Positions 5,392 to 8,106 of a DNA stretch of 8,106 bases are shown here, in pieces (position 1 is the first letter of the stretch; the number at the start of each line of letters is the position of its first letter). Made by a program: the position numbers and the translations under genes. This stretch comes from an uncultured Burkholderiales bacterium. Its GTDB lineage: Bacteria; Pseudomonadota; Gammaproteobacteria; Burkholderiales; Burkholderiaceae_C. Where the stretch lies: positions 1 to 8,106 of the forward strand of contig CAJBLW010000160.1 of the NCBI GenBank assembly GCA_903953985.1, written 5' to 3'. Below the pieces are notes generated by a model. The model did no database searches. It saw only the letters and a list, made by a program, of their open reading frames with translations, and was not told where the DNA came from.

Positions 5392-5730
5392 TCAACCTGG
5401 TTGGCCCGGGGCGGGCGCTTGCAAGAGCTGGTCCATGGGCCACTGAAGCAACTCGGCCAGGCGGCACACCACCCAGCGCGCCTCGCCAGGCGTGACCACG
5501 GCAGGCTCGGCCAGCAGACCGGCTTCGCATTGCGACAGCACCAGCTCTTCGGTGATGCCCAGGGTGAACTGCATGTTGGCGGCTTTTTCGGTCAACAGGT
5601 TGGCCAGGTCTTCGCACAACTCGTAGCGTGTGGCCAGATCGCGCTGGCCCAGCGTGGGCTTGATCTTGCCGGGCGGCACGTACAGCGCCATGAAGGAGGC
5701 GGGGAGGTGGATCTGGAATTCTTCGGTCAT
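5392..5730 (-). CDS. Small conserved hypothetical protein (112 aa) upstream of the MATE gene
   Basis: Soluble, largely helical, mildly acidic protein with no signal peptide or membrane segment. The N-terminus (FQIHLPASFMALYVPPGKIKP) is followed by a helical section RYELCEDLANLLTEKA (36-50), a short GITEELVLSQCEAGL (58-72), and VTPGEARWVVCRLAELLQW (79-97). I recall similar short proteins in Burkholderiales genomes, sometimes named 'ATPase with chaperone activity', but no Walker A or other nucleotide-binding motif is present, so that name should not be trusted. It ends 7 nt before the MATE GTG start, suggesting cotranscription. The ATG at 5730 lacks a good Shine-Dalgarno sequence; an imperfect palindrome lies 22 bp upstream. 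Real gene: likely. Function: unknown. Confidence 0.75.
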   Translation of the reverse strand: MTEEFQIHLPASFMALYVPPGKIKPTLGQRDLATRYELCEDLANLLTEKAANMQFTLGITEELVLSQCEAGLLAEPAVVTPGEARWVVCRLAELLQWPMDQLLQAPAPGQPG

Positions 5731-5752
5731 GGCGTGGTGGGGCGTTCTGGGT

Positions 5753-5766
5753 GTGCATTAACGCAC
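5753..5766. promoter_or_regulatory. Near-palindrome GTGCATTAACGCAC upstream of the small gene
   Basis: The 14-mer has the symmetric form GTGC[A/G]TTAA[C/T]GCAC, with 12 of 14 positions obeying dyad symmetry, 22-35 bp before the ATG at 5730. That is operator-like in size and place. No convincing -35/-10 pair is visible around it, and the regulator is unknown. Confidence 0.3.
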
Positions 5767-5825
5767 AGAAACGGCTGTTGATCCGGTCCTATGAAGTATG
5801 AATGGCCTGTGTTGTTGTCCCCTCT

Positions 5826-5924
5826 TTGTCATCCCGGGCGAAGACCCGGGATCCAGCGTTGAACACTGCCTTTTGCAAAGACCTGCGGTGCATTCTGGAT
5901 CACGGCTCAAGGCAGGGATGACAA
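5826..5924. repeat. 99-bp MITE/REP-like inverted-repeat element
   Basis: The element begins TTGTCATCCC (5826-5835) and ends GGGATGACAA (5915-5924), perfect 10-bp terminal inverted repeats. A second inverted pair lies inside: GATCCAG (5850-5856) and CTGGATC (5895-5901). The left arm also holds CCCGGG-N6-CCCGGG (5833-5850), itself able to form a hairpin. The layout 'TCATCCC..GGATCCAG...CTGGATC..GGGATGA' is that of dispersed, non-coding repeats seen in many proteobacteria (GTCATTCCCGC...GGAATGAC type). It encodes no protein and lies between chrA and the next gene. The rest of 5731-5981 shows nothing further of note. Confidence 0.75.
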
Positions 5925-5981
5925 AAAAATTCAAACTTCACCGTGCCGAATCCAGAAGGGGTGGAGACGTAGCATGGGGGC

Positions 5982-7361
5982 TCAAAAGAGCAACTGCCAC
6001 ACCAGCCCCAGCGCCGTGCACAGGCCCAGCAGCTTGAACACGCTCAGTTGCTTTCGAATCAGCAGCCAAGTGGCCAGCAGCGTCAGCGCCAGAGCCCCCA
6101 GATCGGGCAGCATGTGCCAGCCGCCTGGCAACCAGGTCTGGCGTGCAAACACGCCCGCCAGGTGCACGATCACGCCGATCACGGCCGCCGTGATGCCCTG
6201 CAGGGGCCCGGCCAGCGAGGGCATGTGGCGTGTGGACTCCACCAGTGGGCCGCCCGCCAAAATGAATACGAAGGAGGGCAAGAAGGTGAACCAGGTCACC
6301 ACGCAGGCCGCCACGATGCCGCCCAGCACAGGGTGACCGAACAAGGCCTGGCTGTGCCCGCCCAAAAAGCCCACAAACGCCACCACCATGATCAACGGCC
6401 CTGGTGTGGTCTCACCCAGTGCCAGCCCGTCCATCATTTGCGCCGCCGTCAACCATCCATAGTGCCCCACGGCCGCTTGTGTCACAAAGGGGAGCACCGC
6501 GTAAGCACCACCGAAGGTCAGCAAGGCCGCTTGCGTGAAAAACCCGCCCATGTGCGTGAGCGTGTGGCCGAACCCGAACACCAGTGCGATCAGGCCCAGG
6601 CTCACGGCCCACAATCCCACCCCCCAAGCCAGCGCGCGCACCAAGCGCGGGTGGCTGTAGTGCGTGTGCGCGGGTGCGGGCGTGTCGTCGTCCAGCCAGG
6701 CGGGGGCTGGACGGGTCGCTTCAGGTGGGCTCGTTTCGCTTGATTTTGCGGGGCGTGTGTCTTGCGCCGCCACGGCGCCGCTGGAGGGCTGACGCGTCAT
6801 CCAATAGCCGGTGGCCGCTGCGCCCGCAATGATCAAAACAAAGGACAGGCCCCAGAGCATGCCCAGCAAGGACAAGACCGCCAGCGTCCACAACCAGCGG
6901 GCTTTTAAGGTGCGCAAGGCCAAGCGGTGCGCTGCTTGGAACACCAGTGCAGTGACCGCGGGCTTCAGGCCCCACAGCAGCGCTTGCCCCCAAGGGTGTT
7001 GTCCCCAAGCGGTATAGGCCCAGCTCAGCACGATCAGCAGCACCAAAGACGGCAGCACAAAGAGGGCGCCCGCTGCAATCCCCCCGCGCGTGCCATGCAT
7101 CAGCCAGCCGGTGTAGGTGGCCAGTTGCTGTGCTTCAGGCCCGGGCAGCAGCATGCAGTAATGCAGCGCATGCAGGTAGCGCTTTTCCGAAATCCAGCGG
7201 CGCCGTTCCACCAGCTCTTCGTGCATCAGCGCGATTTGCCCGGCCGGGCCGCCAAAACTGATGCAGCCCAGCCAGAACCAGAACTTGATTGCTGCCCTGA
7301 AGCTGGGCACCTCCGGAGTGTCCGAAGCCTGCGGTGTGTCTGAACCCTGCGAGGCGGTCAT
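5982..7361 (-). CDS. chrA: ChrA-type chromate transporter (CHR family, two-domain form)
   Basis: Inner-membrane protein expected to export chromate. The 459-residue protein has both CHR domains of the long form. Domain 1: SFGGPAGQIALM (35-46), LLPGPEAQQLATYTGW (71-86) and FVLPS (101-105). Domain 2: LTFGGAYAVLPFV (281-293), GLALGETTPGPL (312-323) and FTFLPSFVFI (358-367). The paired FGG and PGP motifs are the family hallmark. A hydrophilic linker of about 48 residues (190-238), rich in Pro, Ala, Thr and Asp, with AHTHYSH near its end, joins the halves. The ATG overlaps the stop of the upstream gene (ATGA, 7358-7361), indicating translational coupling. No chrB or other chromate genes are visible, so whether chromate is the true substrate is inferred from family only. 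Confidence 0.93.
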   Translation of the reverse strand: MTASQGSDTPQASDTPEVPSFRAAIKFWFWLGCISFGGPAGQIALMHEELVERRRWISEKRYLHALHYCMLLPGPEAQQLATYTGWLMHGTRGGIAAGALFVLPSLVLLIVLSWAYTAWGQHPWGQALLWGLKPAVTALVFQAAHRLALRTLKARWLWTLAVLSLLGMLWGLSFVLIIAGAAATGYWMTRQPSSGAVAAQDTRPAKSSETSPPEATRPAPAWLDDDTPAPAHTHYSHPRLVRALAWGVGLWAVSLGLIALVFGFGHTLTHMGGFFTQAALLTFGGAYAVLPFVTQAAVGHYGWLTAAQMMDGLALGETTPGPLIMVVAFVGFLGGHSQALFGHPVLGGIVAACVVTWFTFLPSFVFILAGGPLVESTRHMPSLAGPLQGITAAVIGVIVHLAGVFARQTWLPGGWHMLPDLGALALTLLATWLLIRKQLSVFKLLGLCTALGLVWQLLF

Positions 7362-7738
7362 GCCTGCTCGAACTGGGTGCGAAATGCCTGCACAAAACCA
7401 GGCGTGCCACTCAAGGTCAGGCTCAGTGAGAGGCTTTGCGTGTTGACCGGCTCGGGCAAGAGGCTCAGTTGACCCGTACTGGGCACAAAGCGGGGCGTGG
7501 CCACTTGGGGCTTGCCGCCTTGGATCAGCAGCGTGACCTGCAGGTCAAAGTCCCAGTTGGCACCGTTTTCCAGGGGGCCGGGGCCCTCGTGGTCAAAGCC
7601 ATGTGCCCAGCGCAGCACCTGCGCGACTTCTTGCAACAAAGCCGTGTTGTGTTGGGGGGCAGGTTGCGCCAGCGCATCCCAACAGACCACGCCCTCGGCA
7701 TCCTCGCTGCAGTCAAAGTCAAGCAATTGCAAATTCAT
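7358..7738 (-). CDS. Hypothetical acidic protein (126 aa) between cyclase and chrA
   Basis: I do not recognise this family. The protein is acidic and soluble-looking. The N-terminus MNLQLLDFDCSEDAEGVVCWDALAQ is followed by a helix about LLQEVAQVLRWAHGF (residues 35-49), then a GPGPLENGANWDFDLQVTLL segment and a C-terminal part rich in Ser/Leu (SLSLSLTLSGTPGFVQAF) that looks like beta strands ending in a helix. No signal peptide. The start is set at the ATG at 7738, 9 nt after the cyclase stop; a TTG at 7744 in frame would add two residues. Its stop overlaps the chrA start by 4 nt. The tight coupling on both sides argues that it is real. Confidence 0.75.
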   Translation of the reverse strand: MNLQLLDFDCSEDAEGVVCWDALAQPAPQHNTALLQEVAQVLRWAHGFDHEGPGPLENGANWDFDLQVTLLIQGGKPQVATPRFVPSTGQLSLLPEPVNTQSLSLSLTLSGTPGFVQAFRTQFEQA

Positions 7739-7747
7739 GTCCAAGAC

Positions 7748-8106
7748 TCACACCGTGGCAATGGGCGTGGCCGGTGAGCCAATGGCCCCGGGCAGGCGCA
7801 AGGGCGGGGCGGTCAGCAAAAAGCGGCTTCGGCCGTTCTGGCGCAACCAGTCGGCCAAGGGGGTGAGGTGCCAGATTTCGCCCAGGTGCACGCCCAGCTT
7901 GAACAAACAATGCTCGTGCAAAGGCAAAGCCGCACAGCTGCCGGGCCGGGGCGAAGCGGGCAAACCTTCGACCGCGTAGTTGTCGGCGATCAGGGCCACC
8001 AGGCCCGAATCGGTGATCCATTGCAGCAGCCGCTCGTCTCGCCCTTCCAGCACGGCGCAAGAGTTTTCTACCGCGTGCGGGTCGGGTTTTTTATTCATCT
8101 CCAGCA
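7748..8106 (-). CDS. Cyclase-family (kynurenine formamidase-like) metal-dependent hydrolase, C-terminal part
   Basis: The C-terminal 116-119 residues of a putative cyclase (the family of bacterial kynurenine formamidase KynB and related amidohydrolases, usually 210-330 residues). Seen: SGLVALIADNYAVEGLP, then LPLHEHCLFKLGVHLGEIWHL, then SRFLLTAPPLRLPGAIGSP near the end. These match the family's conserved 'ADn.avE', 'lH..ll..lGi.lgE' and 'f.f..aPl...g..GSP..p.a'. The HxGTHxD metal-binding motif expected upstream is outside the window. An ATG at 8098 would give a complete 116-aa gene, but the frame stays open to the window edge and the family is far longer, so I treat the gene as truncated by the edge. 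It is the first visible gene of the run leading to chrA. Confidence 0.8.
   Translation of the reverse strand, partial: LEMNKKPDPHAVENSCAVLEGRDERLLQWITDSGLVALIADNYAVEGLPASPRPGSCAALPLHEHCLFKLGVHLGEIWHLTPLADWLRQNGRSRFLLTAPPLRLPGAIGSPATPIATV

Noticed and set aside
5798..6037. Plus-strand open frame of 79 codons across the inverted-repeat element
   Set aside because: It reads through the repeat and into the antisense of chrA; composition and context show no sign of a gene.
6048..6743. Plus-strand open frame of 231 codons antisense to chrA
   Set aside because: Gln/His/Arg-rich shadow typical of the antisense of a membrane protein gene; chrA is unambiguous.
7748..8098. A complete 116-aa gene starting at the ATG at 8098
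   Set aside because: The frame continues open to the window edge and the family is two to three times longer, so truncation by the edge is more likely than a short gene.
1..8106. CRISPR array, tRNA, rRNA or insertion-sequence transposase
   Set aside because: No regularly spaced repeats, no cloverleaf or rRNA-like sequence, and no transposase motifs were seen on either strand.

Overview
The window looks like a chromosomal stretch from a betaproteobacterium, probably Burkholderiales and most like Comamonadaceae (Limnohabitans, Rhodoferax, Hydrogenophaga and relatives). This rests on high GC content, the flgNMA/flgBCD gene layout, and the style of the small accessory proteins; no marker gene in the window fixes the genus.

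Bases 1-4021 are one end of a flagellar rod/hook cluster. On the minus strand run flgB, flgC and the first 42 codons of flgD, which leave the window at its left edge. On the plus strand run flgA (P-ring chaperone), flgM (anti-sigma-28 factor) and flgN (chaperone for hook-associated proteins). This is the usual divergent arrangement of flgNMA and flgBCD, but a 375-residue protein with a LysM-like segment and a lysozyme/lytic-transglycosylase-like domain is inserted between flgA and flgB, on the flgB strand. It has no visible signal peptide and may be a rod-associated peptidoglycan hydrolase.

The regulatory DNA is the most striking part. The 206-bp gap upstream of flgB holds a near-perfect sigma-54 -24/-12 element, a palindrome in the predicted leader resembling a FleQ/FlrA box, and upstream a cluster of four copies of TTGCCGC in two dyads, where an enhancer-binding protein would be expected to sit. 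A weaker copy of the same architecture (GG-N10-GC plus a degenerate box) precedes flgA. flgM has its own sigma-28-like promoter. Together these suggest a sigma-54/FleQ-type hierarchy rather than the FlhDC control usually described for betaproteobacteria.

Bases 4026-5730, minus strand, hold a MATE-family efflux pump preceded by a small conserved protein of unknown function. Bases 5731-5981 are intergenic and contain a 99-bp MITE/REP-like inverted-repeat element. Bases 5982-8106, minus strand, hold a compact three-gene run: the C-terminal part of a cyclase-family (kynurenine formamidase-like) hydrolase entering from the right edge, an unrecognised acidic protein of about 126 residues, and a full-length two-domain ChrA-type chromate transporter. 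The spacing (9-nt gap, then an ATGA overlap) argues that these three are cotranscribed.
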